A stretch of 64,000 nt of DNA from UBA2330 sp035443185 (GTDB lineage: Bacteria; Bacteroidota; Ignavibacteria; Tepidaquicellales; Tepidaquicellaceae): positions 31,290 through 95,289 of the forward strand of contig DAORRV010000003.1 in assembly GCA_035443185.1 (NCBI GenBank). The letters run 5' to 3'. The position numbers were made by a program, and so were the translations under genes. Under the pieces are notes generated by a model. That model saw only the letters and a program-made list of their open reading frames with translations, searched no databases and was not told the DNA's origin. This document shows positions 17,945 through 27,094 of the stretch, one piece after another. How positions within the stretch are numbered: position 1 is the stretch's first letter; each line of letters opens with the position of its first letter.

Positions 17945-19078
17945 TTATTTTTTAACAAAAATATTTTTCAAAGAACTTATTATATGCTTTATATCATTAT
18001 CATCCATCGGAACAAATAATGGAATCATAAAACTATTGTCACAGAGATCTTCTGAAACAGGCAAAGCTATAACAGGCTTATGATCTGAATATGCTTTTTC
18101 TCTATGGGATGTCATTACGCCTTTCCTAACGGAAATTTCTTTGATCATCAGCTTTTGCATTACTTCATTTCGGGAAAAGCCGGAGTCCTTTTTTATGTAG
18201 ATTGCAAATGACTGATAGTTTGAGATTCTTCCTTTAGGTTCAACAGGTAATTTTATACTTTCAATCTCTCCTAATTCTGAAATATATCTCGCAGCAATTT
18301 TTCTTCTTTCCTTTATAATATATTCTATTTTATCTAACTGACATATCCCAATAGAAGCTTGAATGTCTGTCATCCTGTAATTATACCCTACTTCTATATG
18401 ATCTTCAAAAGTTAAAGTTTCTGATGAATGTCTTTCTTTTCCTGTTATTGAAATTGCATGTTGCCTCAACAATTTTATTCTGTCTATTAAATTCTTATTC
18501 GTAGTTGTGATCATTCCGCCTTCACCAGTTGTCATTACTTTTCGGGGATGAAATGAAAAACATGCAAGCTCTGAATCTCCACCGATCTTTACTCCATTAT
18601 ATTCTGAACCTATTGCGCATGCTGCGTCTTCTATAAGTTTTAAATTATAGTCTCTGCAGATTTTTTTGAACTCATCAATATCCGCCGGCATTCCGATCTG
18701 GTGAACAAGTAGTATGGCTTTTGTTTTAGAATTTATTAAACTCTTTACATGAGCCGGATCAAGATTGAAATCTATAGGAGAGACTTCCGCAAAAACAGGT
18801 ACTGCACCGGTGTATTTTATAGAATTTGCTGTAGCAATATAACTCAGCGAAGGACAAATTACTTCATCTCCGATACCAATTCCCGAAGCAATCATTGCAA
18901 GGTGCAGTCCATTTGTACAGTTTGAAACTGCTGCAGAATATTTTGCACCTGTGTATTCACAAAATTTATTTTCAAATTCTTCAACTCTCGGACCCTGAGC
19001 TACCCAACCGGACATTACTGTCTCATATGCACTTTCAGCTTCTTCTTTATTTAAAAATGGTTTTGCTATAGGTATCAA
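17945..19078 (-). CDS. DegT/DnrJ/EryC1/StrS sugar aminotransferase
   Basis: A 377-residue PLP enzyme of the sugar aminotransferase family. The PLP lysine is K180 in CFSFHPRKVMTTGEGGM; the aspartate in LIEDAACAIGSEY binds the pyridine nitrogen, and ICPSLSYIATANSI is the usual N-terminal motif. These enzymes install an amino group on a 3- or 4-keto nucleotide sugar using glutamate. It lies 7 bases after a Gfo/Idh oxidoreductase gene; that pair could make a 3-amino sugar, the oxidoreductase forming the ketone. The exact sugar is not determined by sequence. Confidence 0.9.
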   Translation of the reverse strand: MIPIAKPFLNKEEAESAYETVMSGWVAQGPRVEEFENKFCEYTGAKYSAAVSNCTNGLHLAMIASGIGIGDEVICPSLSYIATANSIKYTGAVPVFAEVSPIDFNLDPAHVKSLINSKTKAILLVHQIGMPADIDEFKKICRDYNLKLIEDAACAIGSEYNGVKIGGDSELACFSFHPRKVMTTGEGGMITTTNKNLIDRIKLLRQHAISITGKERHSSETLTFEDHIEVGYNYRMTDIQASIGICQLDKIEYIIKERRKIAARYISELGEIESIKLPVEPKGRISNYQSFAIYIKKDSGFSRNEVMQKLMIKEISVRKGVMTSHREKAYSDHKPVIALPVSEDLCDNSFMIPLFVPMDDNDIKHIISSLKNIFVKK

Positions 19079-19085
19079 ATCTTTA

Positions 19086-20090
19086 TTATTGTATTTTTAT
19101 TTCTCTTCCTTTGTCCTTGATGGATTTTTGAGAAGCTTCCAAAATTTTCAAAACTTCCAGACCAGAAAATTTATCCGATATAGTTTTCTCACCCGTTTTG
19201 ATTGCATTCAAAAAATCTGCAGCCATTGATGCCAGTGCTTCTTTGGTTTCAAGCTTAGGGATATAAATATCACCTGCTCTGTAATCTACTAATATTTTTG
19301 TTTTATCTTCATCAGTCTTATGTTCATAACCAGTGTCATAAACCTTTACTTTTTCTGTCGGCTCAAGATCATTAAACACAATCATTTTCTTATCTCCCCC
19401 AATCAGCATCATCCTGATTTTAACTGGTGATGACCATGAGCAATTGAAATGTGCTATAAATCCGGAATCATATTTCACTGTGAGATATGCGATATTTTCA
19501 ATTCCGTTTTCTGTGTGAGATACACCGCTTGCCTGTACGAAGCTTGGCTTTTCTTTAACAAGATAATTTAATATTGAAATGTCATGTGTAGCAAGATCCC
19601 ATAACACATTTACATCAGGCTGAAATAATCCAAGATTGATTCTTGTTGAATCAAAATATTTTATATTGCCAATCTGTTTTTGATCAATTAGATTTTTCAT
19701 TTTTTGAACTGCACCTGTATATAAATAAGTATGATCCACCATCAGAACTTTACCGTTTTTTTCTGAAATTTCAATAAGTTCTTCAGCCTGCTTCAGATCA
19801 GAAGACATAGGCTTTTCCACCATCACATGCTTACCATTTATTAATGACCGCTGAGCAAGTTCATAATGTGTAAACACAGGAGTAGCGATTACGACTGCAT
19901 CAATATTTTTATCATCTGTAATCTGTCTCGAATCATTGCAGAATTCAGCAGTCGGACAGAGCTTTTCTAAAAACTGTTTTCTCTCCTGTCTGGAATCTGC
20001 TACCTTTACAAGCTCAGCTCCGTTTATGTTAGCAAAATTCCTGATTAAATTTGTTCCCCAATAACCAAAACCTATTATTCCGATCTTCAT
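19086..20090 (-). CDS. Gfo/Idh/MocA sugar-nucleotide oxidoreductase
   Basis: A 334-residue NAD(P)-dependent enzyme. The Rossmann loop is IIGFGYWGTNLIRNF near the start, and the family motif MVEKPMSSD places the catalytic-site lysine in EKP at residues 92-94. LWDLATHDISILNYLV carries the conserved histidine. The same motif order is seen in the gene at 62749, with which it appears paralogous. Relatives in WbpB/WlbA-type pathways oxidise the C3 hydroxyl of a UDP-sugar before transamination, and both flanking genes are DegT aminotransferases, which suits that role. Confidence 0.88.
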   Translation of the reverse strand: MKIGIIGFGYWGTNLIRNFANINGAELVKVADSRQERKQFLEKLCPTAEFCNDSRQITDDKNIDAVVIATPVFTHYELAQRSLINGKHVMVEKPMSSDLKQAEELIEISEKNGKVLMVDHTYLYTGAVQKMKNLIDQKQIGNIKYFDSTRINLGLFQPDVNVLWDLATHDISILNYLVKEKPSFVQASGVSHTENGIENIAYLTVKYDSGFIAHFNCSWSSPVKIRMMLIGGDKKMIVFNDLEPTEKVKVYDTGYEHKTDEDKTKILVDYRAGDIYIPKLETKEALASMAADFLNAIKTGEKTISDKFSGLEVLKILEASQKSIKDKGREIKIQ

Positions 20091-20096
20091 GATTTA

Positions 20097-21212
20097 TTAA
20101 TTAAAAATTACTTTTAATGTTTTTGAAACTCTTAGAATTTGATCATCTGTAATGCCCAGACCACTTGGAATATAAAATCCAAAATCACCAAGATAATCTG
20201 CAACAGGATAAGATTCATCTTTAAACAAACCCATTTTAGTAAATACAGGCTGTCTGTGCATTGGATAAAAGAAAGGTCTCGTACCGATTTGATTTTCAGC
20301 TAATTTTTTCATTGCTTCTTCTGCATCCATACCTGAATCTTTTTTCAGTAAAATTCCATAAACCCAGTAAATATTTTCCGAATAATCTGTATTGGCAAGC
20401 GGCAATTGAAAATTCTTTATCTCCGCTAAATCATCCGAATACTTTTTACCAATATATCTTTTCTTCTCGATAAATTTTTCAAGCTGTTCAAACTGCGCTA
20501 CCCCAACAGCAGCCTGCAAATTTGTCATTCTGAAATTAAACCCGAGTTCATCATGAATAAATCTTCTGCCTTTCTTAAAACATAAATTCCTTAAAGATCG
20601 GCATCTTTCAGCAATCGATTCATCATCAGTTAAAATCATTCCGCCTTCACCTGTAGTAATATGCTTATTAGGATAAAAACTAAATGTACTTACATCACCA
20701 AAACTTCCACATTGTTTACCTTTATATGTCTGTCCTATCAGCTCCGCTGCATCTTCAATTATTTTCAACCCTTGCTCATCAGCTAAATTTAAGAGAGGAT
20801 CCATATCTACAGGAAGTCCGTAAATATGCACTACCATAATTGCTTTGGTTTTGGCAGTAATTTTTTTTCTGATCTGGTCAATGCTCATATTCCACGTTAC
20901 AGGATCAGAATCTACCAATACAGGTTTTGCACCAGCTCTAATTATTGCTGAAGCACAGGAAATTATCGTAAATGACGGCATAATAACTTCATCACCTTTT
21001 TGAAGATCTAAAGAGATCATTGCTGCTTCAAGTGCAGCCGTTCCGTTACAAACTGCAATACCGAATTTCCTTCCGCAGTAAGCTGCAAATTTTTCTTCCA
21101 GCTCCATTACAAAATTTCCTTCAGATGAGATCCATCCACTGTCTATGCATTCTGCCAGATATTTTTTTTCATTACCTGAAAGCAGCGGCTCATTTACTGG
21201 TATAAATTCCAA
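20097..21212 (-). CDS. DegT/DnrJ/EryC1/StrS sugar aminotransferase
   Basis: A 371-residue PLP enzyme. The PLP lysine is K183 in STFSFYPNKHITTGEGGM, IIEDAAELIGQTYKG supplies the aspartate, and VCNGTAALEAAMISL binds phosphate. The length is typical. It begins 1 base after the cupin gene and ends 6 bases before the oxidoreductase. It is the third DegT enzyme class member here besides those at 17945 and 40220, so several amino sugars, or one diamino sugar, are expected. Assignment to a particular keto sugar needs phylogeny. Confidence 0.9.
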   Translation of the reverse strand: MEFIPVNEPLLSGNEKKYLAECIDSGWISSEGNFVMELEEKFAAYCGRKFGIAVCNGTAALEAAMISLDLQKGDEVIMPSFTIISCASAIIRAGAKPVLVDSDPVTWNMSIDQIRKKITAKTKAIMVVHIYGLPVDMDPLLNLADEQGLKIIEDAAELIGQTYKGKQCGSFGDVSTFSFYPNKHITTGEGGMILTDDESIAERCRSLRNLCFKKGRRFIHDELGFNFRMTNLQAAVGVAQFEQLEKFIEKKRYIGKKYSDDLAEIKNFQLPLANTDYSENIYWVYGILLKKDSGMDAEEAMKKLAENQIGTRPFFYPMHRQPVFTKMGLFKDESYPVADYLGDFGFYIPSGLGITDDQILRVSKTLKVIFN

Positions 21213-21213
21213 T

Positions 21214-21642
21214 TTATTTTATTTTGATCTTATCTTTTGAAATAGAATTAAACCTTGTTTTATCTTCATCACCTGCATAAGGTCCCTGCTTCACTTCGAT
21301 CATTTCAATTTCTTCAAGTACTTCAAATCCATGTCCGCCTGTTGCCAAAAGTATAACATCTCCGGAACTCAAAACCCTGCTTTCCAGATATTGTTGTTCA
21401 TCATTATAAAAATCTACCCTTAACTTTCCTTTTTTCAGAAATAAAACTTCCTGAGTATACTGCACTTGCCTTGCTACCGGATTGTGAACATGAGGTTCGA
21501 TTGTTTTACCTTTTGGGTGATGCATATAAGCGAGCTGCTGTGAAAGATCATTTGATGTAAAAAAATGAATACCTTCTTTTTTAAAATCAGCAGATATTAT
21601 TATTGCAAGTAAATTTTGTTCGTTTTTAATATATTCAATCAT
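21214..21642 (-). CDS. Cupin-domain protein
   Basis: A small 142-residue single-domain cupin. Cupin motif 1 is seen as HPKGKTIEPHVHNPV with QEVLFLKKGKLRVDFY, and motif 2 as SSGDVILLATGGHGFEVLEE; the histidines probably bind a metal. Similar small cupins accompany sugar-nucleotide genes and may act as isomerases, or be non-enzymatic. It overlaps the upstream CgeB-like gene by 4 bases and is followed after 1 base by the aminotransferase, so it may act with that enzyme. Sequence alone gives no reaction. Confidence 0.72.
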   Translation of the reverse strand: MIEYIKNEQNLLAIIISADFKKEGIHFFTSNDLSQQLAYMHHPKGKTIEPHVHNPVARQVQYTQEVLFLKKGKLRVDFYNDEQQYLESRVLSSGDVILLATGGHGFEVLEEIEMIEVKQGPYAGDEDKTRFNSISKDKIKIK

Positions 21643-22787
21643 ATTTTTAAATTATGTTCAGGCTCAAATTTTCTATAGTAACTTTCTTTTAAATTCTCAC
21701 TAAGTATTTTCATTAGAGAATGGTAATTATAATTTTCAAGAATAAAATTCTGACCCCTTCTGGCTATCTCCTCTCTTTCATTTTCATTTTCCAGATAGTA
21801 TCTGATCTTATTTTTGCAATCTTCTATATCCGTAAAAGTAACAAAAATATTTTGCGGATATTTTTTTGTCAGTGTTTCAGATTCTCTTGTAAGTAATAAA
21901 GTACCTACTCCCATCACTTCAAATATTCTCTGATTTACTCCCTCTCCATGCGCCACTTCTCCGTAATCATTCAGAACAATTTTTGAATCCTTATAGATCT
22001 GTAGCATATCAATTCCTGATGTAATTCCCTGCCATTTTTTTGTGATCTGATGTTCCTTTGGATATACATCACCGTTGTATCCCCACCATTTGAAATTATC
22101 CATTTCCGATATAGCTTCAATAAGATTAGTTCTTTTTTTCCAAAATCTGTTTCCTATTCCACCGACAAAAGTTGCATCATATTTTTTTGTACTTTGTACA
22201 AGCTCTTGTAGAATCCGAACATCAAATCCATTATCGTTAATAATTGACCTTACATTATTTATTTCAAAAAAATTTTTATAAACTTCTGTTGATGTTAAGA
22301 TCAGATCAAAGTCTGAAGGTGCCCATTTATAAGGCATTGGTGCTGCTAATCTCGATACTATAAGTGAATGCTTACTTGAATATTTCCAAAGTTCACTCGG
22401 AATTCCTGTTTGTTCCCGCACTAATATTACGTCCGGTTTGTAATGCTCAATATAATCCGAAATTATATTCAGCTTTCGTCTACCTTTTACAGGATGAATC
22501 AGATCTTTTAATTTATCCTGTGTTTTTAAAAAATTGATTTTCTTTCCATATAACTCCTCTGCTGTTTTTTGCAGATATGTGTCAGTTATAAAAAACTCTT
22601 CAGCCTCCCATCCATGTTTATTCAAATAAAAAGTATAGAAATCAGAAAAATTTGATCTTAAAGAAATGATCCATTCAAGAAGTTCTTTTCTGTCCATTCC
22701 TCTTATTAATTCAGGATTCTCATTTATTTTCTTCTGTAAATAAATCTCCGGATTAATTGTATCAAATTTTAAAAGTCTAAGCTTCAT
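21639..22787 (-). CDS. CgeB-like glycosyltransferase
   Basis: A 382-residue GT-B protein resembling the CgeB/DUF3880 glycosyltransferases. The central ATFVGGIGNRFWKKRTNLI starts the donor domain, and NDYGEVAHGEGVNQRIFEVMGVG followed by LLTRESETL is the group's characteristic C-terminal motif. The N-terminal part contains YKPDVILVREQTG. The enzyme is probably cytoplasmic. Its start shares one base with the stop of the upstream glycosyltransferase gene (TAATG-type junction), and its stop overlaps the cupin gene by 4. Donor sugar unknown. Confidence 0.82.
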   Translation of the reverse strand: MKLRLLKFDTINPEIYLQKKINENPELIRGMDRKELLEWIISLRSNFSDFYTFYLNKHGWEAEEFFITDTYLQKTAEELYGKKINFLKTQDKLKDLIHPVKGRRKLNIISDYIEHYKPDVILVREQTGIPSELWKYSSKHSLIVSRLAAPMPYKWAPSDFDLILTSTEVYKNFFEINNVRSIINDNGFDVRILQELVQSTKKYDATFVGGIGNRFWKKRTNLIEAISEMDNFKWWGYNGDVYPKEHQITKKWQGITSGIDMLQIYKDSKIVLNDYGEVAHGEGVNQRIFEVMGVGTLLLTRESETLTKKYPQNIFVTFTDIEDCKNKIRYYLENENEREEIARRGQNFILENYNYHSLMKILSENLKESYYRKFEPEHNLKI

Positions 22788-24040
22788 TATTCTGTCTCTG
22801 TATAATTTAATTTATACAAAAGACCATCTGCCTGTTTCCTTATAAGTCCTAAATTTTTTTCTGCAGATAATTCATATGCCTGCATATCGGAATTAAATTT
22901 AAACTTAATAATATCTTCAGTTGATAATTTATTTAAGCAGTCAGCCATTGTTTCAGGTTTAAAATCATCAGCAATAACCCCAAGATCATACTTTCTCACC
23001 AATCGTTCCATCTCAACTGATGGTCCAATTGCAATTCCTAATCTTGCCTGTATAAATTCAAAAAATTTATTTGGTAATGCATGTTTGTAATTAAAATTTA
23101 CAGGCGGTAAAATAAATATTCCAATATCATATTCATTTATTCTTTCAGGAATGTCTTTTGTTTTTACAGGATCAAGTAGTCTGACCTTTTTATTATTAGT
23201 CAGATCTTTTTTTAGATCTTCAAAATATTCTTTATCTGTAGGAATAAGCATTAAGTCCAGAGTAAATTTGCTGTCAGTATAGTTCATCATTTCAATCATA
23301 AGTTCAAGCTTTCTGGCTTTAATTGCCGCTCCGTGATGTATTAGTCTGATATTATTTTCATTAACATTTGAAGGTGTAAGTTCTTTATAGTCAGTTGCAT
23401 TTGTCAGCAGTACCGGATCAGTTTTGTAATTTTTTCTGAACTCATCTGCAATACCTTGTGAAACTGCAAAAGTCACATCAGCATTTTTCATATATTCACT
23501 ACACAAATACTCTACATATTGCTGACTGTTTTTTTTCCATTCCTCACTATGTTCAAATTGCTTTGGATGATACTCATGCGAATCAAGTATTACTTTTGAA
23601 TTCTCATCTGATATTTTTAAAGCAAGAGGAAGTGTATCTATATCATTGGCAATTATAAGATCAAATTTCTCATTACTAAGATTTAGATTTTTCATGAATT
23701 CAATCTTATCATTTGTCCAGTATCTCTTTTCATAATTCAATGATCTTTCAGCAGCCAAACTTTCTTTTCTTATCTGATTTTTTTTAAATCTTGAAATATT
23801 TTTTATAAATAATGAAAATACTTTTCTTATTGGCTTTGGATATCCTTGATGAAAATTTGCAAGACTTTCATTTTTTGGATATATAGAAAAAAATCTTATG
23901 CCGTCAATGTCCGAAGGTTTATATCCACATGCAGTGATTGAATTTTTCTCCTTTAAAGCATTGATCTGTCTTAAAACTCTCGGATCTTTACTCAGATCAC
24001 TGTATGAAAGTATGAGAATTTTTCTGGAATGCTTTTTCAA
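22787..24040 (-). CDS. GT-B fold (GT4-like) glycosyltransferase
   Basis: A 417-residue protein starting with the family 4 motif ILSYSDLSKDPRVLRQI, in which DPR is conserved. The middle has KVILDSHEYHPKQFEHS, also common in this subgroup, and the C-terminal part has INEYDIGIFILPP and ALPNKFFEFIQARLG in place of the usual EGFG loop. It probably adds one sugar. It follows the membrane-anchored methyltransferase by 15 bases. The atypical donor loop leaves the precise GT family uncertain. Confidence 0.8.
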   Translation of the reverse strand: MKKHSRKILILSYSDLSKDPRVLRQINALKEKNSITACGYKPSDIDGIRFFSIYPKNESLANFHQGYPKPIRKVFSLFIKNISRFKKNQIRKESLAAERSLNYEKRYWTNDKIEFMKNLNLSNEKFDLIIANDIDTLPLALKISDENSKVILDSHEYHPKQFEHSEEWKKNSQQYVEYLCSEYMKNADVTFAVSQGIADEFRKNYKTDPVLLTNATDYKELTPSNVNENNIRLIHHGAAIKARKLELMIEMMNYTDSKFTLDLMLIPTDKEYFEDLKKDLTNNKKVRLLDPVKTKDIPERINEYDIGIFILPPVNFNYKHALPNKFFEFIQARLGIAIGPSVEMERLVRKYDLGVIADDFKPETMADCLNKLSTEDIIKFKFNSDMQAYELSAEKNLGLIRKQADGLLYKLNYTETE

Positions 24041-24055
24041 AACAATTTAAAAATT

Positions 24056-24772
24056 TCATTCTGCATTTTTAATACAGGCGTAGTTAAATCTGGAGTCTAC
24101 AAGAAGACCTGTTTTTACATTTTTCTGTGAACAGTTTTTTCTCAAAAATATTTCCCAACCCTCAGGACCCCAGTAATTAATATGACCTTTGTAAGTATCT
24201 GTCCTTCCATTAGGCGTTGTAATAAATAACAAAGAATTTTCATTCATCATCTTTTCAAGATTTGAAAGTGCATCTTCAGGATCTACAAGGTGTTCCAGTA
24301 CTTCTGTGCATAATACAATGTCATATTTTTTATCATGATCTTTATAAATATCATGCACCATAAATTCTCCTTCAGGTAAATTCTTTTTGGCAACTGCCAA
24401 TGCCGCATCTGAAAAATCAATTCCATAAACTTTTTTCATTTTGTAATGATCAGATAAGTACATCAGAAGATGACCTGTACCACAACCTACATCCAATACT
24501 TCTTTATTATTCAGATCAATTTTATTTTCATTAAAATATTCAGTTATCTGTTTATAAAAATCAACTCTGACATCACTGATATAATTTTCTACATGTTCAG
24601 GATCTGAAAAAAAATCATTCATTCTTTCTGCAGTATTATGCTCAAAGGCAGATGTAACTTCAAAATTTTTAATCGGTTTGTATTCAGACTTTGGTTTTTT
24701 AACAACTTCTTTTTTAATCTTATAAAGTCCTATTCCAAACAAAGCAAAAAACCCCAGTACTATTTTTTTCAT
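24056..24772 (-). CDS. Membrane-anchored class I SAM-dependent methyltransferase
   Basis: A 238-residue methyltransferase with an N-terminal hydrophobic stretch, KIVLGFFALFGIGLY (about residues 3-17), followed by lysines. This suggests a single anchor with the catalytic domain in the cytoplasm. SAM motifs are EVLDVGCGTGHLLMYL, VYGIDFSDAALAVA and IVLCTEVLEHLVDPEDAL. The neighbour upstream is a Wzt ATPase (15-base gap). In several ABC-dependent O-antigen systems a methyltransferase caps the chain and Wzt's C-terminal domain recognises that end. By analogy this enzyme could form the export signal; this is inference. Confidence 0.8.
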   Translation of the reverse strand: MKKIVLGFFALFGIGLYKIKKEVVKKPKSEYKPIKNFEVTSAFEHNTAERMNDFFSDPEHVENYISDVRVDFYKQITEYFNENKIDLNNKEVLDVGCGTGHLLMYLSDHYKMKKVYGIDFSDAALAVAKKNLPEGEFMVHDIYKDHDKKYDIVLCTEVLEHLVDPEDALSNLEKMMNENSLLFITTPNGRTDTYKGHINYWGPEGWEIFLRKNCSQKNVKTGLLVDSRFNYACIKNAE

Positions 24773-24787
24773 TTAATTTTTAATTCC

Positions 24788-26071
24788 TTAATCATTTAAA
24801 GACCATTCATGCTCAAGCAATACACTTCTGTGAGTAGATGGTACAATTTTTCCGGTGTTATAAAAATCTCCGTCTTCAACAGTAATAGTAACAGCTTCCT
24901 GGATCCAGTCCTGTCTTGTACCATTTTGATACACTATTAAATTCAAAAGATATGAGCCGGATGTAATAGGAAGTTTATTCAGTACACATGTAAAATACCC
25001 TTCCTGCGAAATTGAATCAAAACCTCTCGATGAAATATCATTTCCAAGTACAGTTACTAAAAAACCATCTGATCTTGACACCGCAATAGCAACAGTTATA
25101 TTTCTAGGGTCTGGATTTTCAATACATTCATAATGTATTCTGAATTTTACTTTTTGTCCCGAAATTGCAATATCAATTTTCTCATTCCTGTCATTCATCA
25201 TAGCAAAGTCTGTTAATCTCACTTTACCTTCTCCGGTTCTGTCTGTCCTTTTCGATAAATTGATCTCAGCTTTTTCCTTTCTTTCTAATATGTAATGTTG
25301 AATCCCTTCATCCGATGGACCTTTTGGAAAATCAACCTGTCCGTTTTTTAAGACAATTACATTGTTGCATAGCTTTGACATGATTGCCATATTGTGACTT
25401 ACAAATAAAACTGTTCGTCCTTCGTTTTGAGAAACATTCTGCATTTTACCAAGACATTTTTTTTGAAATTCAGCATCACCTACTGCAAGGACTTCATCTA
25501 CTATTAAAATCTCGGGATCCAGATGAGCTGCGACTGCAAATGCAAGCCTGACATACATTCCCGATGAGTACCTCTTTACAGGAGTATCAATGTAACTGCC
25601 AATGCCTGAGAATTCCACTATCTCTTCAAACTTACTTTTGATCTCAGCTCTGGTCATTCCGAGAATTGATCCATTAAGAAAAATATTTTCTCTTCCAGTC
25701 AATTCCTGATGAAAACCTGTACCGACCTCAAGAAGCGATGCCACTCTTCCTTTTATTTTTATATTTCCTTTAGTTGGAGATGTCACTCTCGAAAGAATTT
25801 TCAGTAATGTTGATTTCCCCGCGCCATTTTTCCCTATAATACCAAGTATCTCTCCGTCTTTCACTTCAAAGTTTATATCTTTCAAAGCCCAGACATAATC
25901 CGAATTCCTTTTTACAGTTCTGTCATTTATTTCACCTAATTTTGAAAAAGGATCTTCCTTATTTGTTATCCTCGCGATAAATCTGTTTACATCCTGAACT
26001 ATAGACTTGCTTGATACTATACCAAGTTTATATAATTTCGATATGTCTTCTACTTTTATTACTGTACTCAT
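24788..26071 (-). CDS. wzt: Wzt-like polysaccharide ABC transporter ATPase (copy 1)
   Basis: A 427-residue ATPase of the polysaccharide and teichoic-acid export family. Walker A is GKNGAGKST (residues 80-88), the signature YSSGMYVRLA (168-177) and Walker B ILIVDEVLAVGD (188-199). Residues from about 270 to the end form a beta-rich Wzt C-terminal domain, which in known systems binds the modified non-reducing end of the glycan. It is closely similar to the second copy at 50880 through the first 230 residues, but the C-terminal domains differ markedly. No permease gene is adjacent, so it must share the Wzm at 52216 or one outside the window. Confidence 0.92.
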   Translation of the reverse strand: MSTVIKVEDISKLYKLGIVSSKSIVQDVNRFIARITNKEDPFSKLGEINDRTVKRNSDYVWALKDINFEVKDGEILGIIGKNGAGKSTLLKILSRVTSPTKGNIKIKGRVASLLEVGTGFHQELTGRENIFLNGSILGMTRAEIKSKFEEIVEFSGIGSYIDTPVKRYSSGMYVRLAFAVAAHLDPEILIVDEVLAVGDAEFQKKCLGKMQNVSQNEGRTVLFVSHNMAIMSKLCNNVIVLKNGQVDFPKGPSDEGIQHYILERKEKAEINLSKRTDRTGEGKVRLTDFAMMNDRNEKIDIAISGQKVKFRIHYECIENPDPRNITVAIAVSRSDGFLVTVLGNDISSRGFDSISQEGYFTCVLNKLPITSGSYLLNLIVYQNGTRQDWIQEAVTITVEDGDFYNTGKIVPSTHRSVLLEHEWSLND

Positions 26072-27087
26072 AATGTTGGCAATTTATTTGAAGCAGATAT
26101 TTCTGAATAATGCAAATAATAATTTATCATGTTAGAAAGACTATCCTCAAGTGAGATCTCATTTTCCCAACCGATCTCAGATTTAATTTTTTTATTTGAA
26201 CCTATAATTACCGAATTATCCTTTGGTCTTCTTAGACTTATGTCTTCTTTGATTGTAATATTTAAATTTAATATATCACTCATTATATTTATAATATTCT
26301 GAAGCGATATTCCGTAACCACTGCAAACATTGTATATTTCACCTTTCCTGCCTTCCTGAAACAGAAGGTAATATGCTCGGACTACATCCCTTACATCAAT
26401 GAAATCTCTGACAATTGAAACGTCACCTGCAATTACAAAATCTCCATTGCTGTGAAATTTAAGTTCAACTAGCTGCTTTGTAAATGAAGCAACAGCAAAG
26501 TTTTCTCCCTGACCCGCGCCAATATGATTAAATGATCTGGTCAGTATAATGTCAAGTCCGTGAACTTCTACATATAATTTTGCAAGCATCTCCTGTGACA
26601 ATCTGGCTATGCCAAATGGACTGGATGGATTTGGAATCTTCTCTTCTACTAGCGGCAGATCTGAGATTTTTACATCTCCATATTCTTCAGATGAGCCTAC
26701 CAAAATAATTCTGCACATACTTCTTATTGTCTTTACCACCTCAAGAAGATTTAAAAATATATTTAAATTATTCTGGAAACTGTTTGCCGGATTTTCCCAA
26801 CTTCCGGCTACACTGCTATACGAAGCAAGGTGCAGTATATAATCCGGCTGAAAATCATAAACAAGTTTGCACAGTTTTTCTCTTTCCCGTAGATCAGTCT
26901 TTTGAAAATTTATTTTTAAATTATTATAAAATTCATATTCAAAGTCAGGAATTTTTATATCAATCCCCAGTATTTCAAAATCTTCATTTTTGGAATTCAA
27001 ATACTCAATAAAATTTCTGCTGACAAACCCTGAAAATCCGGTAATCAGATATCTTTTTGACCGATAATTATTTTTTCTTTCGGGCAA
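26068..27087 (-). CDS. Extended SDR (GDP-mannose dehydratase/reductase-like) with altered active site
   Basis: A 339-residue member of the NAD-dependent epimerase/dehydratase family. The fold-level signs are clear: ITGFSGFVSRNF at the N-terminus, LILHLASYSSVAGSW-like strand 4, and ILVGSSEEYGDV. Two key motifs are off. The active-site YxxxK reads FGIAR (F158, R162) within NPSSPFGIARLSQE, and the third glycine of GxxGxxG is a serine. An arginine at the lysine position may occur in some relatives, but loss of the tyrosine is unexpected. It may bind but not convert a nucleotide sugar, or use a different mechanism. It overlaps the Wzt gene by 4 bases. Confidence 0.78.
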   Translation of the reverse strand: MPERKNNYRSKRYLITGFSGFVSRNFIEYLNSKNEDFEILGIDIKIPDFEYEFYNNLKINFQKTDLREREKLCKLVYDFQPDYILHLASYSSVAGSWENPANSFQNNLNIFLNLLEVVKTIRSMCRIILVGSSEEYGDVKISDLPLVEEKIPNPSSPFGIARLSQEMLAKLYVEVHGLDIILTRSFNHIGAGQGENFAVASFTKQLVELKFHSNGDFVIAGDVSIVRDFIDVRDVVRAYYLLFQEGRKGEIYNVCSGYGISLQNIINIMSDILNLNITIKEDISLRRPKDNSVIIGSNKKIKSEIGWENEISLEDSLSNMINYYLHYSEISASNKLPTL

Positions 27088-27094
27088 TATTTTA

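Noticed and set aside
26068..27087. Standard GDP-mannose 4,6-dehydratase
   Set aside because: The catalytic tyrosine and lysine are replaced, so a confident functional name is not justified.
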